From positions 142,648,876-142,712,875 of the forward strand of contig OX465281.1 in assembly GCA_949987705.1 (NCBI GenBank): a DNA stretch of 64,000 bases, read 5' to 3'. Position 1 is the stretch's first letter, and each line of letters starts with the position of its first letter. Source of the stretch: Thereva unica. Lineage: Eukaryota > Arthropoda > Insecta > Diptera > Therevidae. Of this stretch, positions 46,521-58,062 are shown piece after piece. Position numbers and translations under genes: made by a program. The notes beneath the pieces were generated by a model. The model searched no databases, had not been told where the DNA came from, and saw only the letters and a list, made by a program, of their open reading frames with translations.

Positions 46521-46927
46521 ACATTAATACATCAATTTTATATACATTTTCTTCATCCTTATCTTGTAAGTGCGCACATTTAGTTTGACATTTTAGCGAA
46601 AATATTGATAAACAATTGTGACAAATTCTCGGTATTATACATATATTCTACAATTGCCTATTGTTCATTTATTATTAAAATATCCAATCATAATATTCAA
46701 CATCCATCATACTGGGAAGTTGATCGTGTGGACCGAAAGGGTCGAACCCACATCCCAACTAGTTCTAATTTTTTGACAATAAACATCAAATTCTTTCTAC
46801 CATTATCAAGTAAACAGCATTGTTGTAAACCTGCAAAAATTCCCGATCCAATAAGGTCAAGAGCAATATTCCACTACAATTATTTTAGAAGTTATATTAT
46901 AGCGATTTGTTCGAAAGTGTTAGTTAG
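46521..46927. other. spacer with a fortuitous long open frame
   Basis: Contains most of a 153-codon plus-strand frame (46605-47066) that runs on into family G repeat sequence and looks non-functional. A block at 46841-46925 (gatccaataagg to gcgatttgttcgaaagtg) is loosely repeated at 47085-47155. Confidence 0.4.
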
Positions 46928-47042
46928 TTATTGGAATCGGTCCGAAAATCGAAATCGAAAATTTCAACGTACATATTTTCATCTTTCAAGGTCCCAGGAG
47001 CATTTTAAGCCAAAAATTGGGAGGAAGTATGTGTGTGTGTGT
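46928..47042 (+). repeat. family G leader copy
   Basis: Carries ggaatcggtccgaaaatcga, ggtcccaggagcattttaag and gggaggaagtatgtgtgtgt, then stops. No 146-bp array follows. Confidence 0.75.
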
Positions 47043-47153
47043 GTACTTTCAAACAAACCGTTATAAATTTGAAGTATTTGAGCCTGATCCAACGAGCCCA
47101 AAATCATTATCGTACCACAAATATTTCAGAAGTTCCAGCGATTTGTTTGAAAG

Positions 47154-47875
<722 letters not shown>

Positions 47876-47879
47876 ATTA

Positions 47880-48235
47880 ATAAACTGACTATTTCGAAAA
47901 TAGTATTGTTCTAGTTCTAGGGGGAAATTGACTAGTACCTACTAAGGGTAAATAATCCTGAGAACAGCTAGTTAAATAACTATAATGCACACGATTTTGC
48001 TAGAGAATTTGTTTTTCCCCAGCCTTCGTACTTTGTACGCTACACTAGAGCGCACGGGGACATCCGCCCTGAGCATTTTGTAGCACCGTTCATAAACGCA
48101 ACGAAAAAGGCCAAATTTTTCAATAAATGCTGGAAATTCTGGGATGAACTTCAGTTTCCAGAAACTGTAGGGCGTGGAGAACAATTCGTAATGTTTATAA
48201 ACTGTAATGTAATTTTTGCACAATTTTTAAAGAGT
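47880..48235 (-). repeat. dispersed family C copy, minus strand
   Basis: The reverse complement matches parts of 34860-35450 and 55100-55564: aaacattacgaattgttctc, cagtttctggaaactgaagt, gtgtagcg..aaagtacgaagg and tactagtcaatt. Confidence 0.6.
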
Positions 48236-48399
48236 GATATCTTATTGGGGAGCTGTCTTATCTCTCTGAATCAAGAATAAGTAGCTTCATTTAAGAATGG
48301 GTTACGTCTCAATGAGTTTATTAGATAATAGCAAAACTTAACAAAAAAGGCTTTGATCGAAAGTAATATTTTTTTTCAGAGCCTGTTTTCGTTAAATAA

Positions 48400-48925
48400 A
48401 AAAACGACGCTTAAATAAAAAAAGGGGTTTAAATAAAAAAACGGCACGACCGATTTTTATGAAAATCTTTCAGATTATTAATTCGGTAATACGATACGAT
48501 CAACACCTGACGAAGTTGATATCATTTTTGGCTCGCGCGATATTATCCAGGTACAAAAAGCATGTACGGCGTTCAAACCAAAAAAAAGTCCGACCGAATT
48601 TTATGAATTTTTTCAGATTATAACTTCGGTAATACGCTACGATAGGTACCACAATGAACTCGGTATCATTTTTGGTTCGCGTGATTCAAAAATCACATAT
48701 GTTATGTTGTCTAAAAAACGGCTCGACCAAATGGAAATATGATCAGGTCTATTTCCGTTAATGCACTTCGAACGATGCCTCACCGGATCGTTTTTCGTTA
48801 CTTACGCATACACATACTTCTTATCAAATTCATGCTTAAAATGCTGTTGGGCCCTTGAGAAATGAAAATAAGTTGAAAATTACGATTTCGATTTTCGTAC
48901 CGATTACAGTAACTTCCCTATGAAC
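48400..48925 (-). repeat. family G copy, minus strand
   Basis: The reverse complement gives the leader (aatcgaaatcgtaattttca, gggcccaacagcattttaag) followed by at least two diverged 146-bp-type units (ggttcgagcg..-like starts and gatatcaacttcgtcaggtg). More diverged than the copy at 45.7-46.5 kb. Confidence 0.65.
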
Positions 48926-49234
48926 TGGGAAGCTTATAAAGAAAAGTTAATACATAAATAGCTATGAAAATTGATGAAATAAAAGTAAAAATTAACCAAA
49001 AGCGTTTTTAATTTTAACAAAACGATATTTATTGGTACTTATGCGTAAATTATGCGAATACAATTCTACACCTTCTTCTTCGGTTAAATTTTTACAATTT
49101 TTACAATTTACGTTTATTTTTCACACTTTTAAATAAAGAATGTATTGCATAAGGACAGACAAGGACCACTTAGTGACGCAACATAGGCGCAAATAAAACC
49201 TATTTCTATTTCGATTCTAAAGATATTTCAAAGC
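48926..49234. other. no feature recognised
   Basis: AT-rich sequence between the family G copy and a LINE remnant. Confidence 0.35.
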
Positions 49235-50350
49235 AAGTGCAAAGTGAGAATATATGAAAGATTAGTCCGCCCCCAGAATATCAGCTGGAACTCGGAAGGA
49301 AAACCCTAAGATGAATATTTGATCGTGCAAGGATTAATGGCGCAAGCAATTGCGCATTAGAATGATGGATCGGACACGTTTTACGAGCTTTGGAAGAAAG
49401 GATGCTAGCCCGGATTTGAAAGTTTCACTGGTTCGTCCAGTAAACAATAATTTCACTGGAGCCAGAAAAAGTTTTCCTTAAAACTAATTAGTAAGAATTG
49501 GTTTAACCAGTAAAAAAATATAGTATATGACTCATATTTTAGACAATTAATCTATGACCAAAAATTACTCAGAAAGATACGACAATGTAATCCTTTCTGT
49601 GCGAAGAAAAAGGAAAGTAAAAATCTATTCATTCTAATCTATTCATATACGCGCTCCGGAATGGCGAGAGGGCGGAGCAACGGCAAACTACACAAACACA
49701 TGCAGAGCAGGAAGTACACGAAGATGGTACATGAATTCACACAAGCAAAATAAAAGTCCAGACGGCACAAAAAATTGCGGAGAAGAGAAATCAGTGCGTC
49801 TCTTTCGCACTTCGTGAAATAACATTTCTTTATTTACCCTCTCTTTCTTCGATTTTTGTTTTGTTTTTAAATTGAATTTTGTCTCGCTTGCACCTTGTCG
49901 ATTGATATATTCACTCGCAAGGGAGCTTATGGGAAATTTTGAGAGCGTCGTATCTTTGTGGGTAATTTTTGCCATGACTATAAAGGGTTTCATTTAGCTT
50001 ACTCAATAAAAGGGCTCTCGTTTAATCACCGATGGCAAGCAGCATTTCTTTCAATACTTCGATGGGGGCCCGTTTGGGAGGAGGACACTCGCGTTAGAAA
50101 AAAAGTGGGTTGCCTCAGTGGATCAACCAATGAATTTTCTTTGGAAACTTGTGAATAGTTACTGGTTCGTTTTTAGAGAGTAGACCATCAGGAAGGAGAA
50201 GCGTAGCACGACCAAAAAGTAACTGGATGGAAGATGTGCTACAAGACATATGAAAGCTACGTATAACAAATTGAAGAGAGCTACCAAGAGGTAAAGATTA
50301 CTGGAAGAAGATACTACCTCGGGCTCTAGGCCCAAGCTATAGCAGGATAT
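49235..50350 (+). mobile_element. very decayed LINE C-terminal remnant split by an insertion
   Basis: The left part (49235-49436) translates in pieces as KVRIYERLVRP, IFDRARINGASN and WIGHVLRALEERMLARI. The right part (50171-50350) gives GRRSVARPKSNWMEDVLQDI and ELPRGKDYWKK. These resemble the Trp-Gly-His and Gly-Arg-Pro motifs at the end of several LINE ORF2 proteins. The 724 bp between are not LINE-like and are flanked by the 10-bp direct repeat actggttcgt (49427-49436 and 50161-50170). Confidence 0.5.
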
Positions 50351-52261
50351 ATACCATTTAAAACGAAGATATGTTTATTGTAGATTTTTTTGGTGGCTTT
50401 ATAAATATTTTCTTAAATGTTTTTACATTATTACTACAACACTATAAAAACAAAAAAAAAGATTGTTAGCAATTAAAATTTATTGCTTATAACCCGTTAA
50501 TAATAAAGGAATTGTTCTTTTCTACAAAAGCAATGGCCTCAATATTCAGTTTTGTTCATTTTCTGCCAGTTAAGGTCAAAATTCAGCAATGAATTTTCAT
50601 TCGAATATAGCACTTTTGCAGACAATGGCGCCCAATCGGAAACGTTTCTCTCTGATCCATTCAGCTAAAATCTGCAGCACCAATTCTTCCTTGTAAATTT
50701 ACACTTCCTCTTCACAGTGCCATTCAACCACTAGCTATGTTGCTACTTGTACCACCAAATTTGTAGCCCACAATCTGCATCTTAGTACGTGCCCTTATAA
50801 ATTCTGGAAATTCAATTGTTTGTGGTATATTAAGAGGTCGTCAATACGAAACAATTGCAGAAACACGAAAGATGTCCTGCCAAGCCAATCGAACATATTC
50901 AGGAAGCAGACTGAATTACCACCCTAAAAAGGGAGGCCTATGATTGCAGCGCTTACTGTCACAGTACACATGTTCAAAATTGTTCAACTGAATATCAGGA
51001 CGATTTCCGTTTATTAATTTATCGCCGCTTTGTAAGGCAAGAATAAGTTGTTGGAGCTTATCCCGTATGTTTTTTACCCTTCATCCTAATCTGGAAATCT
51101 TTCCACATCCTACCCTCTTCGAAAATTTATAATTCCATGCCATTATGCTGCATTATATTTATTGTACGAAGGATTCTTTCATCAACCACCACCATCATTA
51201 TCGTCGTCATCACCACCAACGCTACTACTCGCTCGGTTACTTGAACATGTTGCTGGCACGTATGCAGGACCCAGGGATAATTGTGCGCAATCTTGGAGAT
51301 AATTGCCCAAGATAATTGGCATATTGTCAATTAGCTCGTCCTAAAGTCCTGGAGGAGAGTTTCGCTTCAACTGAAATTTAAGTGAATCGTTTTAAATTCA
51401 TTGCGATTCAAATGAAGTGAATGACGGAGAAAATTGGATAAAATTACAGGCGCTACTTTTCTTTGGTATGGGTGTATGGTAATGGAATGGTGAAATTTTA
51501 GATGGGCTTTTGTATTGTGCTAACATTTGGCAAAGAGTGGAGTTTTCTACATAATTATTTAATAAGACCATAAACATAAAAATTTTATAGCATTGTTTAG
51601 GATCTTAATAATTCTGTCTAACATTTAGCAAGTTTTTTTAAACGCTTTGTTTACATTCCCAAGCAACTGGGGGAGAATACTGAACTCCTTAGTATATTAA
51701 GTCATCTGACGGAAAATTTGTCCATTATTTTGCATGCTAGAATGGTAAATTCTTTAACAATAACAATTGCTTCTTTCTTTATACAAAAGCTCACAGTTCA
51801 GATGGCAATCATTTATACCACCAGTAATGCTATGGGTCGTGTTATTGGAGAAGTTAATTAGGTTAATTTGAGCGAAAGATGGAGGATATAATAAGCTAGG
51901 TTAACTACTTTATACATGAACCCCTAAAAATGCCAACTCCCATAAAGCAAAACGACGTGCTACTCAAGCTACGGAGGGTTAAAAGTCACGAAAATCAGTT
52001 TTTCTCTAATACCTCGTAAATTATAGGTTTAACGGTAATTTCGGCTAAATAAAAATTGTTTCTGAGATACATAAATATGTCCTATACAAAATTTCCGTAG
52101 AACCGTAGATCGAATGGTTAAACTCCTAGCCTGACAAGAACTATCAGACGCTGCAGGTTTGTTTCCTTCACTTAACCTCCAGAAATCCTACCACGTTTAA
52201 ATTTGCCAGTGTCTTCCGAACAGAACTACTGCCAATTTTCATAGCCTATCATCATTCATCA
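50351..52261. other. unique sequence, possible intronic regulatory DNA
   Basis: No coding frame recognised. A CAC/CAT-rich stretch lies at 51180-51215. Around 51260-51345, ggataattg, gataattgcc, gataattggc and tcaattagc cluster, as homeodomain-type sites would. This is suggestive only. Confidence 0.3.
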
Positions 52262-52740
52262 TCATTGCGCTCCTTTAATCCCTCATGGGACATAGGGCGG
52301 AAACAGTTGCCCTCCAGCGGACTCTGTTTTGCGCGACAGCTTTCAGCTCCGACCAGGATCTCCCAGTTGTTGCGGCTTCTGCTAGTAGGGTTCTCCTCCA
52401 CGTTGTTCTAGGTCGTCCTACTCGACGGGATCCTTGCGGATTCCAGTCAAGGGCCTGTTTGGCTAGATTTTCGTTTTCGCGTCGCAAGGTGTGGCCTACC
52501 CAATTCCATTTCCTTCGCCTGATTTGGTCGTCTATCCTTTCTTGGCCGGCACGGCGCCATAGTTCTTCGTTTGAGATTCTATCTTGCCAGCGAATTTTTA
52601 GGATACGACGAAGGCATCTGTTGATGAAGACTTGTAGGCGCCCTGTGATGAATTGGGTGACTTTCCATGTTTCGCAACCTTACAAAAGTACTGCCTTCAC
52701 GTTGGAGTTGAACAGCCGCAATTATATAGCCTATAGGGTA
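52262..52740 (-). mobile_element. LINE 3' fragment, family J
   Basis: Minus-strand translation gives LRRILKIRWQDRISNEELWR, then RRKWNWVGHTLRRENENLAK, QALDWNPQGSRRVGRPRTTW and RVRWRATVSALCPMRD with a stop. This C-terminal tail matches the plus-strand copy at 17425-18345 and is far better preserved, with an open frame from 52487 to 52275. The RT domain is missing, so it is 5'-truncated. Confidence 0.85.
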
Positions 52741-53785
52741 ATGCAAACACCCCAAGGTATTCCTCCTTTATAACGTCTTCGAAACCTTTCAAAAAAAGGT
52801 CTACCTTGGCTAGGAGTCATAGGATCAAATTCCGTGTGCATCTGTTCACAGAAAAATCGAGGGCAATTAGAAGTCACATGAGTTGTCCAAGGGCACAAGA
52901 GCAATATCACGTTCGTTTCAATAGCAGCCGAATGGAGAAGTGAAACATCATGCGCGAAGGCTAGAAAGAGTTGGCCAAGCAAGCATAGATCGCGTTACTT
53001 CTTAATGATGGTATCAGAACTGGTATTCCTTCAACCGTCACCGAACCTTCGAACTTCGTTTCTTGGGTCTATTGCAGATATCTGTGTGTATAGAGACAAG
53101 AATATAACTCGTGTTGATGGAATATCCGTCTAGACCTAGATTAGGTTTGGTAAGGCCCTTCTCGGACCTTCTCGACGACTCATATCATAAGCGGCTACGA
53201 CTCTACTTCGCATCAACAACTGGCCTTCTACTCGTTGGCGACCAATACTCGTACAAGCGTCGATTCTGAGACGACATAAATAGCACACGCTCGCGTTGCG
53301 ACTCTACGTTTGAAATTTTCGCGACTTTAAATTTGAAAGCCTGCAGCCCTAGGTAAATGTAAACGTTTAGTGTTGATTGTTCCCCATTCCGTAGATAGGT
53401 GAACTGAAACTAAAAGATGATTAGAATTAGATATTAATTCGGAGATAAAATTAGGCCTAGTGGGACACAATTTTATATCCAATCTCATACAGTTCTATCT
53501 TGAGTCAATGCCCAGAAAAAAACTCATAATCCAGATTGATTTTATTCAGGAGATATTTATAAAAATTATTATTGTCACTTTTTTCATAAATCACTTCTGT
53601 GAAAAAGTCTCATGCTTTCACCAGAGTAATTGAACTAATTTTTATTATCATTTTGGTAAATAACCCAAAATAATGAATTTCTAAAATATATGTTATTGTA
53701 TATTTCACGGAAGGGTAGGTTATTCTTAACATAAAAGAGGGCTCGTAGATATTGATCAATGTAAAGATATACTGATTTATTTTTT
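52741..53785. other. no feature recognised
   Basis: Somewhat GC-richer at 52780-53350, with no domain or repeat match found. Confidence 0.35.
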
Positions 53786-54118
53786 ATTAACTTCCCAGTA
53801 TAGGGAAGTATTGTAATCGGTCCGAAAATCGAAATTTTCAACGTATTTTCATTGTTCAAGGTCCCAAGAGAATTTCAAGCAAAAATTTGGGTGGAAGCAT
53901 GTGTGTGTGTGTGTGTGCGTACCTATGTGGTCATTTTTTCCTGCACGATATCGCTCGAACCAAAAGAGATAACAACTTCGTTGAGGTGTCATTCGAAGGG
54001 TATTAACGGAAGTATGATCTGAAAAGATTTTTATAAAATTTGGTCGAGCCGTTTTTTGGTTTAAGCGACATAAGTGATTTTTGTACCTGCACGATATCGC
54101 CCGAACCACAAAAGATTT
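53786..54118 (+). repeat. family G copy, truncated
   Basis: Runs from ttaacttcccagtataggga through ggtcccaagagaatttcaag, the GT run, cctgcacgatatcgctcgaa and a second partial unit (cgatatcgcccgaaccacaa) that stops at 54118, where other sequence begins. Confidence 0.8.
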
Positions 54119-54213
54119 TTTTTTATGTGATAGTCTAAGCTCAGGTGTCACCCTTTGTACTACTAGTGCGTCATGTCATTTAAGTCATGGTGCAATGTCC
54201 AGTAGTAAGCTTA

Positions 54214-54687
54214 TACCATGTTTCCATCGCACTAAAAATCTTCCGATTTCGGCACAAATGAGGATTTCGGACGAAATCTCGTTTGAAATCTCATGTTTTA
54301 GCATATAAAATTAAATCGCCTTTTGGAGGAGATTTCAATGAAATCTCGATCGAAATCTTGCTAATGACTATTCAGCCTATTCAGCAAGTGTACTCAGCTT
54401 AGGGAAATTTCTCAGCTGTAAAAAATTTTGACAGTACGAATTTGTTATTTTTAAATTTTCTATCTTTAACGTTTAAAATGGAGCTTAAATGAATGTTTAT
54501 ATTTTTTCCTTATTTTACAGCCTATTCTTTCCAAATTCCTCAGTTTTGTTGATATAATTAGGTTTTTAAAATTTGATGTGCAAGTTTGTTATGACAAGCG
54601 AATGCCTGGTGCGATGGAAACACATTTGGATTTCGCCAAATCGTTTTATCAAAACCTGCGGATTTCAAGTGCGATGGAAACATGGTA
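54214..54687. mobile_element. Harbinger-like MITE with TTA target duplication
   Basis: 20-bp inverted termini taccatgtttccatcgcact are flanked by TTA on both sides (agcTTA / TTAgct). A 3-bp TTA duplication is the PIF/Harbinger habit. 474 bp with no coding capacity. The interior has repeated gaaatctcg motifs. Confidence 0.7.
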
Positions 54688-54699
54688 TTAGCTCGAATG

Positions 54700-55020
54700 A
54701 TAGAGAGAAGGATATAATAGGTTAGGGAGAGTCAAGAGGGTGTTGCAGAAAGTGGCGATGAACCTTGCGTTTGAACTCTTGGATGTTGTATGAATTCGGG
54801 AATACTGTCTTTGGAAGGTTGTTCCACAGACGAGTTGTTCTTGTTATAAACGAATTTCTAGATCGGAGTGTGCGCGAAGATTAGGGCTGTAAACTGTGGG
54901 GGTGAGCCGAGCGGGCAAGTCTTGTGTTGCGGTTACTTATTTCAATGGAGCAGTCACTATGAAAAAAGCGATAAAATTTTGCCAGAGCTGCTACATTCCT
55001 ACGGTGGCTTAATGAGTCAA
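54700..55020 (-). mobile_element. CR1/Jockey-like LINE 3' fragment, minus strand
   Basis: The reverse complement encodes NTRLARSAHPH, TTRLWNNLPKTVFPNSYN and FKRKVHRHF, homologous to the plus-strand copy at 14935-15580. A deletion lies between the first two motifs in the frame. The 5' side is truncated at an A-rich run near 55040. Confidence 0.8.
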
Positions 55021-55099
55021 TTGAAGAGCAAAAATGAAAAAAAAAAAAAAAATTTCATAAAATTCGGTCGGGCCTTTTTTTGTTTAAATGGAAAAACTT

Positions 55100-55564
55100 C
55101 GGCTTCGTTACCCTTTACAAACACCACGAATTTTTCAAACCTTTGATCAGAACTTTTTTGACGGGGAATTGTTTTCTACGCATTATAAAGTTTCAGGAAA
55201 TTGCGGTTCCTCCCGGGATCTCCATTAGCTACCAAAAAATTTATATTTTTGGTCAAGTCTGACAAGTGCGATCTCTGGAAATGAAGTCATTCTCTTCCAG
55301 TTTATCAGCGGCGCTCAACACGCTCAATACGAATTCGAACACCCGCTTTAGTGTAGCGAACGAAGTACTAAGGAAATGTTCGTTTGCTAACGTTCGGGAA
55401 AAACAAATTCCCTAGAAAAATCTTTTAGATTAACCCCTATTATAGATATTTGAACTAGCTTCCCTCAGGATTACTTTATCATCTAGTCTGGTACTAGTCA
55501 ATTTTATACTAGTGGTAAACGTATTACTATTTTGTAAGAAGTCAGTTTATACCGTCTTCGTTCA
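55100..55564 (+). repeat. dispersed family C copy, running into the gap
   Basis: Matches 34860-35450 through tttggtcaagtctgacaagt and tttatcagcggcgctcaaca. It also matches the minus-strand copy at 47.9-48.2 kb through ggtactagtcaatttta and agtcagttta. It ends at the run of N. Confidence 0.65.
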
Positions 55565-55764
55565 NNNNNNNNNNNNNNNNNNNNNNNNNNNNNNNNNNNN
55601 NNNNNNNNNNNNNNNNNNNNNNNNNNNNNNNNNNNNNNNNNNNNNNNNNNNNNNNNNNNNNNNNNNNNNNNNNNNNNNNNNNNNNNNNNNNNNNNNNNNN
55701 NNNNNNNNNNNNNNNNNNNNNNNNNNNNNNNNNNNNNNNNNNNNNNNNNNNNNNNNNNNNNNNN
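55565..55764. other. assembly gap of 200 N
   Basis: Exactly 200 undetermined bases. By comparison with the second Helentron-like unit, only about 105 bp of the first unit are missing on the right side of the gap. The round number suggests a placeholder size. Confidence 0.98.
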
Positions 55765-58053
55765 AATAGGTCGTAGGCTATTTTTTATACCTTTAACCAA
55801 AAACACAGCTGCAAAATCCAAACAAAAATGGTAATTTTAGGAATTTTCACTTCATTTTAGTTTCAATAGCTTCATGGCCTACCTATTGTTTGACAAATGT
55901 AAAATTGTCATTAAATTGAATCATTACATTTAATGAAAATTTCAAATTTACGCAGCTGTCAAACAATAGGTAGGCCATGACGCTATTGAAACTAAAATGA
56001 TCCATGGCGGCCGTCTCAAGAGGGCGGTGTACCACTTTCTTCACAACCACCTCGACATGGGTATCAAATGAAAGGGTATGTTAAGTAGAATATAATAAGC
56101 AATGTAGTATACAAAATATATCTTTAGATCCATGGCGGCCGTCTCAAGAGGGCGGGGTAACACTTTCTTCACAACCACCTCGACATGGGTATCAAATGAA
56201 AGGGTATGATAAGTAGAATACAATAAGCAATGTAGTATACAAAATATATCTTTAGATCCATGGCGGCCGTCTCAAGAGGCCGGATTACCACTTTCTTCAC
56301 AACCACCTCAACATAGGTATCAAATGAAAGGGTATGTTAAGGAGAATACAATAAGCAATGTAGTATACAAAATATATCTTTAGATCCATGGCGGCCGTCT
56401 CAAGAGGGCGGGGTACCACTTTCTTCACAACCACCTCGACATGGGTATCAAATGAAAGGGTATGATAAGTAGAATACAATAAGCAATGTAGTATACAGAA
56501 TATATCTTTAGATCCATGGCGGCCGTCTCAAGAGGCCGGATTACCACTTTCTTCACAACCACCTCAACATAGGTATCAAATGAAAGGGTATGTTAAGGAG
56601 AATACAATAAGCAATGTAGTATACAAAATATATCTTTAGATCCATGGCGGCCGTCTCAAGAGGCCGGATTACCACTTTCTTCACAACCACCTCAACATGG
56701 GTATCAAATGAAAGGGTATGATAAGTAGAATACAATAAGCAATGTAGTATACAAAATATATCTTTAGATCCATGGCGGCCGTCTCAAGAGGCCGGATTAC
56801 CACTTTCTTCACAACCACCTCAACATAGGTATCAAATGAAAGGGTATGATAAGTAGAATACAATAAGCAATGTAGTATACAAAATATATCTTTAGATCCA
56901 TGGCGGCCGTCTCAAGAGGCCGGATTACCACTTTCTTCACAACCACCTCAACATAGGTATCAAATGAAAGGGTATGTTAAGGAGAATACAATAAGCAATG
57001 TAGTATACGAAATATATCTTTAGATCCATGGCGGCCGTCTCAAGAGGGCGGGGTACCACTTTCTTCACAACCACCTCGACATGGGTATCAAATGAAAGGG
57101 TATGATAAGTAGAATACAATAAGCAATGTAGTATACAAAATATATCTTTAGATCCATGGCGGCCGTCTCAAGAGGCCGGATTACCACTTTCTTCACAACC
57201 ACCTCAACATAGGTATCAAATGAAAGGGTATGTTAAGGAAAATACAATAAGCAATGTAGTATACAAAATATATCTTTAGATCCATGGCGGCCGTCTCAAG
57301 AGGCCGGATTACCACTTTCTTCACAACCACCTCAACATGGGTATCAAATGAAAGGGTATGATAAGTAGAATACAATAAGCAATGTAGTATACAAAATATA
57401 TCTTTAGATCCATGGCGGCCGTCTCAAGAGGCCGGATTACCACTTTCTTCACAACCACCTCAACATAGGTATCAAATGAAAGGGTATGTTAAGGAGAATA
57501 CAATAAGCAATGTAGTATACAAAATATATCTTTAGATCCATGGCGGCCGTCTCAAGAGGGCGGGGTACCACTTTCTTCACAACCACCTCGACATGGGTAT
57601 CAAATGAAAGGGTATGATAAGTAGAATACAATAAGCAATGTAGTATACAAAATATATCTTTAGATCCATGGCGGCCGTCTCAAGAGACCACTTTCTTCGC
57701 AACCACCTCGACATGGGTATCAAATGAAAGGGTATGATAAGTAGAATACAATAAGCAATGTAGTATACAAAATATATCTTTAGATCCATGGCGGCCGTCT
57801 AAAGAGGCCGGATTACCACTTTCTTCACAATCCCCTCAACATGGGTATCAAATGAAAGGGTATGATAAGTAGAATACAATAAGCAATGTAGTAGACTCAA
57901 TATACCGATTCATGGCGGCCGACGCAAGACCCATGTTCTTTGAGGCATTTCATCTGTGTAAAATTCATATCTCGAAAAATATTAAGTTAATGGATGGTTT
58001 TTATTGTTTACTATTAACTTATGGGTGCAGCGTAGGCGCACCGGGTAGCTAGT
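55765..58053. mobile_element. Helentron-like unit I with satellite core (5' cut by gap)
   Basis: Starts after the gap at aataggtcgtaggctatttt, passes a 149-bp inverted repeat (55852-56000), then about 15 satellite units of 128 bp, and ends ggtgcagcgtaggcgcaccg..gctagt. A short hairpin-forming GGTGC/GCACC followed by a CTAG-type end is what Helitron/Helentron 3' ends look like. The 5' block of the intact units (tctcgtgtcacagtgtttgt, cgaaacgggttgaccaattt) is widespread in non-autonomous Helentron/DINE-1-like repeats of arthropods. No Rep-helicase is present. The class is inferred from ends and layout. Confidence 0.7.
56001..57925. repeat. 128-bp satellite block 1
   Basis: About 15 monomers starting gatccatggcggccgtctca. 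Two types occur: type 1 (gggcggggtaccac, cctcgacatggg, gataagtag) and type 2 (ggccggattaccac, cctcaacatagg, gttaaggag). They alternate for much of the block, giving a 256-bp dimer. One monomer at 57665 is about 16 bp short. Minus-strand open frames of 60 codons in each unit are a by-product of the repeat. Confidence 0.95.
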
Positions 58054-58062
58054 ATATATATA

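Noticed and set aside
46605..47066. A 153-codon plus-strand frame, the longest not in a LINE
   Set aside because: Its C-terminal part runs through the family G leader and GT run, composition is not protein-like, and there is no splice or promoter support.
55504..55821. Open frames crossing the run of N
   Set aside because: Artefacts of undetermined bases.
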